A stretch of DNA of 17,623 nucleotides from an uncultured Eubacteriales bacterium (GCA_934462885.1 CAKSJC010000009.1:1-17623), one strand, 5' to 3'. Positions 1-6,933 are shown, numbered from the stretch's first letter. The notes: a model not told the origin generated them from the letters alone. Made by a program: numbers and translations.

Positions 1-557
1 ACAAAATCCTTGTAGCAGAAGTAGCTTCCACCTGCAACGAGGTTCTTCTTACAAAATATCTTCTTTCAGTCGAAAAAGATAAGAGCCGCCGCGCGTACAT
101 TCTGAATCATTTTCTCGAAGGCTTCCGTACTACGGTGTTCCGTCAGACATTGTTTGCAGAATTCGAACATAAAGCTCACGAGATGGACGCCTCCGGAACA
201 CCTCTTACGGCGGACTCTCTCAACAAGCTTTACGAAAATCTTGTGCGCGAATATTACAGAGATGCGGAATTCTGCGAAGAAATCAAATACGAGTGGTCCT
301 ATATCCCGCATTTCTACAATGCGTTCTACGTTTTTCAGTATGCAACCGGCTTCTCTTCAGCTGTCGCTATAATTTCAAACATACTGAAAACCGGCGATCC
401 CGCTCCATACCTTGAGTTCCTCTCGTCGGGCGGCTCAGATTACCCGATAAACGAATTAAAGATAGCAGGAATCGATCTTACTTCTCCAAGCGTGGTCGAA
501 AACGCGATGAAGGTCTTTGAAGAAACAATAGACGAACTTGCGGAAATAATAGGCTAA
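1..557 (+). CDS. pepF: Oligoendopeptidase F, M3 family metallopeptidase (3' end only)
   Basis: This is the C-terminal 184 residues of a zinc endopeptidase that degrades short peptides in the cytoplasm. The reading frame is open from the left edge (first full codon at base 3) to the TAA at 555-557, so the start and the HExxH zinc motif lie outside the window. The first visible residues contain AEVASTCNE; by family knowledge the Glu of AEVAST (codon 18-20) is the third zinc ligand, which follows HExxH by about 25 residues. The rest fits the helical C-terminal half of PepF: an FRQTLFAEFE segment, then a Tyr/Phe-rich stretch (YIPHFYNAFYVFQYATGFSSA), and a late YLEFLSSGGSDYP motif, all typical of the family. 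A hairpin terminator follows 15 bases after the stop. The assignment to the M3B oligoendopeptidase group is firm; exact substrate range cannot be read. Confidence 0.9.
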   Translation, partial: KILVAEVASTCNEVLLTKYLLSVEKDKSRRAYILNHFLEGFRTTVFRQTLFAEFEHKAHEMDASGTPLTADSLNKLYENLVREYYRDAEFCEEIKYEWSYIPHFYNAFYVFQYATGFSSAVAIISNILKTGDPAPYLEFLSSGGSDYPINELKIAGIDLTSPSVVENAMKVFEETIDELAEIIG

Positions 558-572
558 AAATTCACTTTTGCC

Positions 573-610
573 GCGGCGTTTTCTCACTTGAAAACGCCGC
601 TCAATTGTGT
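573..610 (+). terminator. Rho-independent terminator after pepF
   Basis: A perfect 11-bp inverted repeat, GCGGCGTTTTC (573-583) and GAAAACGCCGC (590-600), closes on a six-base loop. The tail (601-615) is T-rich but interrupted, so termination may be less than complete. It sits 15 bases after the pepF stop. Confidence 0.75.
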
Positions 611-691
611 TTGTTCACTTGACGGAAAGTCTATTTACGGACTCTGAATCCAGCCTAAGTTCTACACGGAAAAAGCAACTATTTCTCTTAT

Positions 692-1816
692 ATGAAAGCT
701 GATTTGAAAATGAAAGACAGCAAAGTTATGAAATACGCCCCTGCGGTCTTTGCAATAGGGCAAGATTATCAAATAATTTTTCTTACCGAAACCTCCGGAC
801 TCGGATGGATCGAAATCGCAGACGAACGCTTCACCGATGAAGAAGCAGGACTCTTAAAATTCGGAACTATCCACAAAATTTCCATCCCGGGCGAAAAACT
901 CAATAAAGCTCGAAAATACACCGTTGTATTTACTGAATATCTAGAAAGACAGCCATACTTCCCCGAGGGAATCGAAAAAATACGCTGCGAATACAATTTT
1001 ACCCCGCTGTCAGGAGATGATTTCAGAATATTCCAGTTTTCCGACACTCATGGTTTCAAGGACGGAGCTGCTTTCTCCTATGAAAACGAAGGCGGCGCGG
1101 ATTTAATCGCTATGGTCGGAGATATAAATGACGACAATGATAAAATAAGCGATTTTCATACGCTTTTTGAGATAATGTCACAGACCGCACGCGGTGAAAA
1201 ACCTCTTATATACTCTCGCGGAAATCATGATACACGCGGAAATGCCGCTCAGCTTCTGCTTGACTATGTTCCGACTGCCGTGCGTAACGGAAGACGTGAA
1301 ACATTTTATTCATTCCGTCAGGGACCTCTATGGGGACTGGTTCTCGACTGCGGCGAGGACAAAGATGACTCTCATCCCGAATACGGAGACACGGTTCTCT
1401 TCCGCGATTTTCGAAAACGCGAGACTGAATACATACGCTCTCTTATTCTTAATAAAGAAAACGAATACGCAGCTGAGGGAGTTCGACACAAAATAGTGTT
1501 CTGCCACATATGCTTTGCCGAACACTTTAAGGACGAATTCGATATTGAAAACGAAACGTATGACGAGTGGGTTAAGCTTCTTTCCGAAATTGGAGTAGAT
1601 TTGCTCATCTCCGGTCATGATCACAGAATACGCTTTGTAAAAGATCCGGAAAACCATGCAGACTGCCGTGCGGCAAAATTTTCTTTCGCAGTTTGCTCAA
1701 TCCCCGCGGAATATGACCAAAACGCTCAAAAACGTTACGTCGGCGCATTAATTGAAGTAAAAAATAACCGCCGAACCGTAAAGCCCGCTCCCGGAAAAAC
1801 TTTTATGGAGTTTTAA
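692..1816 (+). CDS. Calcineurin-like metallophosphoesterase, predicted cytoplasmic
   Basis: A 374-residue protein with all five blocks of the binuclear metallophosphoesterase fold: FSDTH (Asp118, His120), GDIND (Asp144, with Asp147 the second Asp of the motif), GNHD (Asn178, His179), FCHI (His272) and GHDH (His309, His311). The first 105 or so residues precede the catalytic fold and look beta-rich, perhaps a fibronectin-like or purple-acid-phosphatase-like N-terminal domain; that is inference. There is no signal peptide and no membrane segment, so it should act in the cytoplasm, whereas many two-domain relatives are exported. The substrate (phosphomonoester, diester or nucleotide) cannot be told. 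No clear ribosome site precedes the ATG at 692; ATG codons at 710 and 728 are possible alternative starts. It stands alone between two terminators. No good promoter was found in 601-691. Confidence 0.85.
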   Translation: MKADLKMKDSKVMKYAPAVFAIGQDYQIIFLTETSGLGWIEIADERFTDEEAGLLKFGTIHKISIPGEKLNKARKYTVVFTEYLERQPYFPEGIEKIRCEYNFTPLSGDDFRIFQFSDTHGFKDGAAFSYENEGGADLIAMVGDINDDNDKISDFHTLFEIMSQTARGEKPLIYSRGNHDTRGNAAQLLLDYVPTAVRNGRRETFYSFRQGPLWGLVLDCGEDKDDSHPEYGDTVLFRDFRKRETEYIRSLILNKENEYAAEGVRHKIVFCHICFAEHFKDEFDIENETYDEWVKLLSEIGVDLLISGHDHRIRFVKDPENHADCRAAKFSFAVCSIPAEYDQNAQKRYVGALIEVKNNRRTVKPAPGKTFMEF

Positions 1817-1884
1817 CTTCATCAAACTTTTCCTTTTTTTCAACCAATTTTTTCTCTCATCTCATTCATTAGTTCCTGTTTTCT

Positions 1885-1940
1885 AAACCTGTTTTTAATT
1901 TTGTCCGCATGAATCAACGGAACATTAAAACAGGTTTTTT
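1885..1940 (+). terminator. Terminator after the metallophosphoesterase
   Basis: AAACCTG (1885-1891) pairs with CAGGTTT (1931-1937). The stem continues inward through T-rich and A-rich strands with one bulge, and an inner GTCCG/CGGA(A)C pairing caps it. A run of six T (1935-1940) closes the structure. It lies about 70 bases past the stop and directly upstream of the birA promoter. Confidence 0.65.
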
Positions 1941-1943
1941 GTA

Positions 1944-1978
1944 TTGACAAAAACTTTCCGCTCTGTTAAAATTATAAT
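1944..1978 (+). promoter_or_regulatory. Sigma-A promoter of birA
   Basis: A perfect -35 box TTGACA (1944-1949) is followed after exactly 17 bases by TAAAAT (1967-1972), a five-of-six match to the -10 box. A consensus TATAAT overlaps at 1973-1978 but would give a 23-base spacer. Transcription should begin about 1980-1985, leaving a short leader of about 30 bases before birA. Confidence 0.75.
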
Positions 1979-2001
1979 TAACCTGCGAATTGCTTGTTCC
2001 T

Positions 2002-2006
2002 AGGAG
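2002..2006 (+). promoter_or_regulatory. Ribosome binding site fixing the birA start
   Basis: AGGAG lies seven bases before the ATG at 2014. This argues for that start over the in-frame TTG at 1990, which lies upstream of the site and has none of its own. Confidence 0.8.
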
Positions 2007-2013
2007 AAATATC

Positions 2014-2781
2014 ATGATCAGTGAAACAAAACTGCGGAAACTTTTCTTAAACGACGAGACAGAGCTTATCGTGAAAAGAGAAACCGTTTCCACAAATACA
2101 GACGCGAAATATATTGCAAAAAATGGTTTATCATCTCCTCTTCTGATCGTTGCGGATTCTCAGAGCGGAGGACGCGGTAGGCAGGGAAAATCATTCGCCT
2201 CGCCTCCGGGAGGACTTTACATGACCCTCGCTCTTCCGAGTGGACTCGAAATTTCAAAAATCGTTTCCGTTACGTCGGCGGCATCGGTTATAGTATGCCG
2301 TTCTATTGAAAAGCTTTGTTCTGCCGATTGCGGGATAAAATGGGTCAATGATATTTTCATTTCAGGAAAAAAGCTATGCGGCATCCTCGTTGAGTCAATA
2401 AACGACTACACAAGCATGACGTCAAACGCAGTCATTATCGGTATCGGAATAAATCTCACGTCTCATCCGCACTCCGTCCCATCGACTTCCCTTTTTGAGG
2501 AAGGATTCTCGCTCTCTCCCGAGATATTATGTCACAGCATTACAAAAGAACTTATCTCTTATGCAAATAAAGGCTTTAGTTTTGACGAATTTTTCGATGA
2601 GTACAAAAAACGTTCGGTCGTACTCGGGCGTGAAATTTCCTACATAAAAAACGGTGTATGTACAGACGCGGTCGCGGAATCGATAGACAAGCAAGGTGGG
2701 CTTATCGTCCGCTCCGGGGAAAAAACGGAAACTCTAAGCAGCGGCGAGATAACACTTAAAATTAAACCAGCCATAGGTTAA
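2014..2781 (+). CDS. birA: Biotin-protein ligase, class I (no DNA-binding domain)
   Basis: This enzyme activates biotin with ATP and joins it to a lysine of biotin-dependent carboxylases. The 255-residue protein has the catalytic domain signatures in order: VSTN (25-28) where biotin binding begins, the GRGRQG adenylate loop (53-58), KWVND (109-113) with the catalytic lysine, then GILVE and a GIGIN strand. A small SH3-like C-terminal domain starts near residue 205. The bifunctional BirA of Bacillus and E. coli carries about 60 extra N-terminal residues forming a winged helix; here the catalytic domain starts almost at once, so this form should not repress biotin genes itself. It has its own strong promoter and a good AGGAG site. 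traX follows after a 92-base gap and may be co-transcribed. Confidence 0.93.
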   Translation: MISETKLRKLFLNDETELIVKRETVSTNTDAKYIAKNGLSSPLLIVADSQSGGRGRQGKSFASPPGGLYMTLALPSGLEISKIVSVTSAASVIVCRSIEKLCSADCGIKWVNDIFISGKKLCGILVESINDYTSMTSNAVIIGIGINLTSHPHSVPSTSLFEEGFSLSPEILCHSITKELISYANKGFSFDEFFDEYKKRSVVLGREISYIKNGVCTDAVAESIDKQGGLIVRSGEKTETLSSGEITLKIKPAIG

Positions 2782-2873
2782 TCTTTCCGTGCCGATAAAA
2801 TTATGACACTTTGCCGATAATCCCTGCAAATCCTATTTAATCAATCGAAAAATGAAAAACGGCGGATAAAACT

Positions 2874-3605
2874 ATGTCATCTCTTATAATAAAGCTTATC
2901 GCGGCGTTTTCTATGCTTATAGATCACATGGGGCTTATTCTCTTCCCCGATATTGAAATCCTTCGAATAATCGGGCGGATTTCGTATCCGCTTTACGCCT
3001 TTTGCATAGCCGAAGGCTTTAAGCATACGCGAAACCGCATTAAATATTTTCTTCGCATCTTTTTACTCGGTTTTTTCTGTCAGACAGTTTATTTTATAGT
3101 TGACCGATCATTCTATCAGGGAATACTTATAGTTTTTTCGTTCTCAATAATTATCATGTTTTTTACGGACTCTGTGAAAAAAGATATGGGACATGAACGC
3201 TCCTCTCTCATTCTATCTTTTGATAAGCTTTCGGGAAGCGCTTTGTCAAGTATTGAGCAAAGCATAATCTCATGGATCATGCTTTTCATATCTGTAACCG
3301 CCGCTTTTATTTTCTGCGATTTTCTTGAGGTCGATTATGGTTTTTTCGGAATAATGCTTCCTGTTTTTACGAATATTTTTAATGACAGAAAGCGGCGTAT
3401 TTTAATGTTTTCCGCAGGACTTCTCGCGCTGTGCATTGATATTGCTTATACTCAGTCTTATCCAATACAGTTTTGGGCGCTTTTCTCAATACCCATCGTT
3501 GTACTCTACAACGAAAAAATCGGAAAATACAAGCTCAAATACTTTTTCTATTTTTTCTACCCCACTCATCTCGCTCTGCTCTATGCCGTTTCAATGCTAA
3601 AATGA
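2874..3605 (+). CDS. TraX-family integral membrane protein
   Basis: The 243-residue hydrophobic protein shows the signatures of the TraX family (named for the F-plasmid pilin acetylase): an N-terminal helix with IDHMG (16-20), the GRISYPLYAF (34-43) plus CIAEGF (44-49) block followed by TR, and a C-terminal FYPTHLALLY segment (228-237). About seven membrane helices are likely. A charged soluble loop (about 100-130) splits the protein. Chromosomal TraX homologues are common in Firmicutes and their role is not settled; acyl transfer to a surface molecule is a family-level guess. No other conjugation gene is near. The ribosome site is weak (GGCGG region just before the ATG), and the HAD gene begins 11 bases after the stop, so the two are probably translated together. 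Confidence 0.85.
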   Translation: MSSLIIKLIAAFSMLIDHMGLILFPDIEILRIIGRISYPLYAFCIAEGFKHTRNRIKYFLRIFLLGFFCQTVYFIVDRSFYQGILIVFSFSIIIMFFTDSVKKDMGHERSSLILSFDKLSGSALSSIEQSIISWIMLFISVTAAFIFCDFLEVDYGFFGIMLPVFTNIFNDRKRRILMFSAGLLALCIDIAYTQSYPIQFWALFSIPIVVLYNEKIGKYKLKYFFYFFYPTHLALLYAVSMLK

Positions 3606-3616
3606 AAGGATGACAT

Positions 3617-4270
3617 ATGGTGCTTGACAAAAAATATATTTTCTTCGACCTTGACGGAACTCTTACGGATCCATCACTCGGTATAACAAACTCGATAATG
3701 TACGCTCTTGATAAAATGGGGCGCGAAATTCCGCCGCGCGAGAAACTTTATTGTTTTATCGGACCTCCGCTTATTCCCTCATTTCGTGAATTTTTGGGAA
3801 TGACAAAAGAAGAAGCTGAAACCGCCCTCAAATTCTACCGCGTATACTTCGGCGAAAAAGGAATTTTTGAAAATGAACCTTATGAGGGTATCGCAGATGC
3901 TCTTTCGGAGATAAAAAGAAGCGGAAAAACCGTAGTTTTAGCTACCTCAAAACCTGAGGAATTCGCTCGCAAAATACTTTTCCATTTTGATCTTGCAAAA
4001 TATTTCGACTGCATTTGCGGTTCTACAATGGATGAGAAGCGCACCGAAAAAGCTGATGTAATCTCATACGCTCTGGAAACGGCAAATGCCGATGCGTCCG
4101 ATTCGGTAATGATAGGCGACCGTATGCACGATATCATCGGGGCACAGAAAAACTGTATGGATACGATCGGCGTTTTATGGGGATTCGGAACAAAAGCGGA
4201 ACTTGAGAATGCGGGAGCGGGTCGGATAGTCAAAACTATACGCGATATGACTGAAATAATAGTAAAATAA
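3617..4270 (+). CDS. HAD-superfamily hydrolase, phosphoglycolate-phosphatase-like
   Basis: A 217-residue phosphatase of HAD subfamily IA. The four motifs are present: FFDLDGTLTDP with nucleophile Asp11 and acid Asp13; Thr110 in VVLATSKP; Lys145 in the motif III region; and GDRMHD with Asp168 and Asp172 for magnesium. A helical cap domain of about 75 residues lies between motifs I and II, as in Gph and related enzymes. The FIGPPL segment in the cap is shared with many gut-Firmicutes members annotated only as HAD hydrolases, so the true substrate (phosphoglycolate, nucleotide or sugar phosphate) stays open. An AAAGGA ribosome site at 3605-3610 overlaps the traX stop codon, suggesting translational coupling. 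A strong terminator follows six bases after the stop. Confidence 0.88.
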   Translation: MVLDKKYIFFDLDGTLTDPSLGITNSIMYALDKMGREIPPREKLYCFIGPPLIPSFREFLGMTKEEAETALKFYRVYFGEKGIFENEPYEGIADALSEIKRSGKTVVLATSKPEEFARKILFHFDLAKYFDCICGSTMDEKRTEKADVISYALETANADASDSVMIGDRMHDIIGAQKNCMDTIGVLWGFGTKAELENAGAGRIVKTIRDMTEIIVK

Positions 4271-4275
4271 AGAAT

Positions 4276-4323
4276 AAAAGTCTGACTTGAAACGTGATGT
4301 TCACGTAACAAGTCAGACTTTTT
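4276..4323. terminator. Bidirectional terminator between convergent operons
   Basis: A 14-bp perfect stem (4276-4289 with 4309-4322), a two-base A:A internal loop on each side, then a further 6-bp stem ACGTGA/TCACGT closed by the triloop TGT (4298-4300). T runs stand on the + strand (4319-4323) and, reading the - strand, past the stem at 4279-4276, so it can stop transcription from both sides. Its right arm overlaps the stop codon of the ACT gene (4322-4324). Confidence 0.9.
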
Positions 4324-4777
4324 ATAGTTCGAGTTCAAAAGTTTTTATTAGCGAGCTAAAGCCTTTTCTGACATCCGCTTTTTTTACAATCACAGCAACC
4401 ATGATATCGCTCGTTGAAATACTTACCGGGAATACATCGTTATCAAACAAACATTTCACGATATCTGATGATATTCTTCGAGTTCCAAGCATTTCGTCCC
4501 CGAAAACGGTTATTTTTGAAACGTCGCTTTCGAAAAACACTCTGAGATCCGGGAACATTCTCTCAAGGGCATCTGCCGCGCACGGCACGTCGGTTTCGTG
4601 AGTCGTGAACATTATATCTCCCGTACTGCTTGATGAGGTTGCTGAGATAATGTCTACATTTGCCCCGGAATTTATAAGCGCCGAAAAAAACTTATATGAT
4701 ATATCAGGATTTTTGGGAAGATCTCTTACATATATGACGGCAATATTGTCATCTCTGACAACTGCGCGAACACCCAA
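4322..4777 (-). CDS. Stand-alone tandem ACT-domain protein, aspartokinase regulatory type
   Basis: A 151-residue protein made of two ACT domains (about 10-75 and 86-150) and nothing else. The second ends with the SISTSDIMVAVIV run, which matches the ISTSEIKISV hallmark of the aspartokinase C-terminus, and then KADVRKGFSSLIKTFEL, matching the final helix of that enzyme. The first has the GANVDII strand seen where aspartokinases have GINVDMI. No amino-acid kinase domain is present in the gene or beside it. The Pro-Gly ligand loop of ACT1 reads NPDI and the usual Gln-Asn after the strand is replaced by a Ser-rich stretch, so amino-acid binding is uncertain. The start is TTG at 4777, ten bases after a full GGAGGTGA site (4785-4792). 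It follows hom by 18 bases, so it is co-transcribed and may regulate Hom or an aspartokinase in trans (inference). Confidence 0.8.
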   Translation of the reverse strand: MGVRAVVRDDNIAVIYVRDLPKNPDISYKFFSALINSGANVDIISATSSSSTGDIMFTTHETDVPCAADALERMFPDLRVFFESDVSKITVFGDEMLGTRRISSDIVKCLFDNDVFPVSISTSDIMVAVIVKKADVRKGFSSLIKTFELEL

Positions 4778-4795
4778 AACGGTATCACCTCCGTT

Positions 4796-6013
4796 TTACT
4801 CGAGAACTCTGATAACAGACCGGACTCCTCCGATAGAAGTCGAAACTTTTTCCATATCATTTAGATTCATTTTCCCGGCAATCACTTCAACGATTCCGCC
4901 GTCATCCGTGAGAACGTCTATCTTATCGCAAAGAGGCTCTAAAACTTCCGTTACATCAGCAAGTGAAGCTTCAAATCTGAAGTAATAAGTGAATTCAATA
5001 TCAGAGAACGGCTTCATATATCCGGATTTTGCTTTTTCAAAGCAAATTTTAGCTTCATTCTGCACTGCTTCCGAGAGAACGGCGCATATGTCAGCCATAA
5101 CGGCGCCCGCAGTCGGGAAACGTCCCGCACCACGTCCATAATACATTATATCGCCTGTAGTCGGACTTGTGACGGAAATACCGTTATACACCTCGGAAAT
5201 AAACGAGAGCGGACATGAATACGGAACGAACATCGGGCACACATAAGCCTCGGCAAAGCCTTCCCCAATATTTGTTTTTGCGATAAGTTTAACGTTACCG
5301 CCCCATTTTTCAGCCGCTTTAATATCCTTTTCGGTCACGTAGCGCAAAGTTCCGGCGTAAACTTCGTTTTCAGACACAAGGATTCCGGAAGCAAGAGCTG
5401 TCAGAATAATTATTTTCCTTTTTGCGTCGATACCGTCTATATCAGCCGAAGGGTTAGCTTCCGCGAAACCAAGAAGCTGCGCTTCTTTAAGAACATCGTC
5501 AAAGCTTTTTCCCTCATTTTTCATTTTTGTAAGTATATAGTTTGTAGTTCCATTGAGAATACCGCAAACCGAACTTATTTTATCCCCCGAAAGAGAGGTA
5601 TAAAACGGGCGGATCACGGGAATTCCTCCGCCGACGCTTGCTTCAAACATATATGTCACGCCGTTTTCGCGAGCGGCAGATAAAAGAACATCTCCGAAAT
5701 TCGCTACTACTTCTTTATTTGAAGTTACGACTGATTTTCCTTTTTTCAGGCATGCAAGCGAAAACTCAAGCGCGGGGTGAGAACCACCCATAGTCTCGCA
5801 GACAAGGTCAACCTCGGGATCGTTTGCTATGATGTCTATGTCATGTACTATTCTGTCTGCATACGGTGAATCGGGAAATTCTCTGAGGTCAAGGATATAT
5901 TTCACCGAAACATCGTCACCGACTGTTTTCTTTATCTCACTGTAATTTGCTTCGAGTACGGCTGTGATACCGCCCCCGACTACGCCGTAACCGATTATTG
6001 CAATTTTTTTCAT
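4796..6013 (-). CDS. hom: Homoserine dehydrogenase
   Basis: This enzyme reduces aspartate semialdehyde to homoserine with NAD(P)H, the branch to threonine and methionine. The 405-residue protein starts with MKKIAIIGYGVVGGG, a Rossmann GxGxxG nucleotide site (8-13). It has the catalytic lysine of VTSNK (Lys100), the substrate-site GILNGTTNYIL (151-161), and AEANPSADIDGIDAK (184-198) with the second conserved lysine near 200. The dehydrogenase core ends near 325. The C-terminal 65 residues are ACT-like (FTYYFRFEAS) but lack the DxPGVLA ligand loop usual after that strand, so direct feedback control may be weak or lost. The ATG at 6013 is preceded by GGAG (6021-6024) at seven bases. It has its own promoter and a structured leader, and is followed by the tandem-ACT gene. 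Confidence 0.95.
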   Translation of the reverse strand: MKKIAIIGYGVVGGGITAVLEANYSEIKKTVGDDVSVKYILDLREFPDSPYADRIVHDIDIIANDPEVDLVCETMGGSHPALEFSLACLKKGKSVVTSNKEVVANFGDVLLSAARENGVTYMFEASVGGGIPVIRPFYTSLSGDKISSVCGILNGTTNYILTKMKNEGKSFDDVLKEAQLLGFAEANPSADIDGIDAKRKIIILTALASGILVSENEVYAGTLRYVTEKDIKAAEKWGGNVKLIAKTNIGEGFAEAYVCPMFVPYSCPLSFISEVYNGISVTSPTTGDIMYYGRGAGRFPTAGAVMADICAVLSEAVQNEAKICFEKAKSGYMKPFSDIEFTYYFRFEASLADVTEVLEPLCDKIDVLTDDGGIVEVIAGKMNLNDMEKVSTSIGGVRSVIRVLE

Positions 6014-6180
6014 ATTTGATCTCCGTTTCGCCGGCAAATTCCGGATCCTTAAGTAAAATTTTGCCCGGACAGTTTTTGCATGGTTTCGGTACAAAGAAAG
6101 CAACGGTATTTCCGGCAAATGTTCTTTTAACCGAAATAAGAATACTATCCGGCTTTTTGAAATTAATTAATTCGTAAATA
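6014..6180 (-). promoter_or_regulatory. Structured 5' leader of hom with competing pairings
   Basis: Between the likely transcription start (about 6180) and the hom ATG there are about 167 bases. On the - strand the segment TTTGCCGG occurs twice (6119-6112 and 6038-6031). Between them stands CCGGGCAAA (6068-6060), which can pair with either copy, with one bulged G. The downstream pairing ends seven bases upstream of the GGAG site, so the two alternatives could set how open the ribosome site is. No T-box AGGGTGG element and no SAM or lysine riboswitch core was recognised. Confidence 0.4.
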
Positions 6181-6187
6181 ACGAGTT

Positions 6188-6216
6188 ATTATAACATATT
6201 TTTTGTAAAAAAGCAA
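6188..6216 (-). promoter_or_regulatory. Sigma-A promoter of hom
   Basis: On the - strand, TTGCTT (6216-6211) is followed after 17 bases by a consensus TATAAT (6193-6188). Confidence 0.75.
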
Positions 6217-6249
6217 CTTGTTTCAAAGAATGCAGAACAAAGATACGTA

Positions 6250-6264
6250 TCCGTCATTGACGGA
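6250..6264 (-). terminator. Possible weak terminator after mrnC
   Basis: TCCGTC and GACGGA form a 6-bp stem with a three-base loop, starting 16 bases past the mrnC stop. The following bases hold only short T runs (TCTTTGTTCT), so termination is uncertain. Confidence 0.3.
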
Positions 6265-6280
6265 CAAGGAACGTAAGTTA

Positions 6281-6700
6281 TTATTCAATCTCAGACTCTA
6301 TTGCCGTCAGCGATATATTGAAAAGCTCCCGCAGTCTCTCTGATCGTCCCATAAGATAGAGCCAACCAAACAATGATTCAAGCCCGGTCGCGCGTCTGTA
6401 TTCACCTGCGGTACTGCTTTTGGGAACAGCTGAATGACCGCAATTTCGTCCGCGCTTGAAAATATCGGTCTCCTCTTGGTTAAGGAGCGGGAGGATTATC
6501 TCGACCACCGTACTTTGGACGTGCGCAGTCACGTATTTCAGCGATTCAATACTAGGGTGCTGTACATTTTTTTTCACGAGATATTCTCTGACTTGAAGCT
6601 CGTACACGCAGTCTCCGAGATACGCTAAATTTGCGGCGGAAATTTCCGACGCTTCACGTTTAAGGTCATTTTTTTCGTCTGATCCCACTTTAAAATCCAT
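6281..6700 (-). CDS. mrnC: Mini-ribonuclease III
   Basis: MrnC is an RNase III-type endonuclease without a double-strand-binding domain. In Bacillus it matures 23S rRNA. The 139-residue protein has the family blocks in order: LAYLGDCVYELQVREYL (25-41) with catalytic Asp30, an IFKRGRN segment (80-86), and YRRATGLESLFGWLYLMG (101-118) with catalytic Glu108. Length matches the usual 130-145. The canonical PKNA motif reads PKSS here. An AAGGA ribosome site lies about seven bases before the ATG at 6700. It is flanked by ftsZ and hom and has its own promoter; in many Firmicutes mrnC sits beside cysS and rlmB instead, so this position is a local arrangement. Confidence 0.93.
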   Translation of the reverse strand: MDFKVGSDEKNDLKREASEISAANLAYLGDCVYELQVREYLVKKNVQHPSIESLKYVTAHVQSTVVEIILPLLNQEETDIFKRGRNCGHSAVPKSSTAGEYRRATGLESLFGWLYLMGRSERLRELFNISLTAIESEIE

Positions 6701-6741
6701 TATCTTTCCTTATTTTTTATTTAGTAAAAACATACCTTTTT

Positions 6742-6770
6742 ATTTTATCACATCTTTATATTAAATACAA
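6742..6770 (-). promoter_or_regulatory. Sigma-A promoter of mrnC
   Basis: On the - strand, TTGTAT (6770-6765) is separated by 17 bases from TAAAAT (6747-6742). It lies downstream of the ftsZ terminator, about 40 bases before the mrnC start. Confidence 0.6.
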
Positions 6771-6845
6771 TATACATCATGAAAACATTTGTTTTTTTAT
6801 CATTACAATGGAAATGTGTTCAAAAGAAAGAGCTATTGTTCACAT

Positions 6846-6882
6846 GAAACAAAATCCCCGACCATCAAAACTGACGATCGGG
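6846..6882 (-). terminator. Terminator after ftsZ, end of the dcw operon
   Basis: An 11-bp stem with two G:T pairs (6882-6872 with 6867-6857, - strand) closes on the loop GTTT and is followed by GGATTTTGTTT. It begins about 50 bases past the ftsZ stop. A T-rich run on the + strand side (6885-6898) could make it work in both directions. Confidence 0.75.
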
Positions 6883-6933
6883 TATTTTTTCTTTTTTAAT
6901 AATTCAATAATCGTTGAGGTAACGCCTATCAGC

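Noticed and set aside
601..691. Promoter TTGACG at 619-624 for the metallophosphoesterase
   Set aside because: No acceptable -10 box is found 16-18 bases downstream.
1973..1978. TATAAT as the -10 box of birA
   Set aside because: It would lie 23 bases from TTGACA; the overlapping TAAAAT gives the proper 17-base spacer.
1990..2013. Longer birA start at an in-frame TTG
   Set aside because: The AGGAG site at 2002-2006 lies inside this extension and serves the ATG at 2014; the extra residues match nothing in the family.
2874..3605. TraX as evidence of a conjugative element
   Set aside because: No relaxase, coupling protein, type IV secretion gene, integrase or attachment repeat is nearby; chromosomal TraX homologues are widespread.
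3880..4338. 152-codon open frame on the - strand opposite the HAD gene
   Set aside because: It is antisense to a gene with intact catalytic motifs, runs into the terminator hairpin and matches no family pattern.
6014..6118. N-terminal extension of Hom from a TTG at 6118, or an in-frame leader peptide
   Set aside because: The extension has no ribosome site and would push the GxGxxG motif 35 residues inward; GGAG before 6013 fits the normal Hom N-terminus. The frame is open by chance through the leader.
6014..6187. T-box, SAM or lysine riboswitch in front of hom
   Set aside because: Amino-acid genes of Firmicutes often have these, but I found no AGGGTGG-type antiterminator element, no specifier-loop pattern and no transcription terminator with a T run in the leader.
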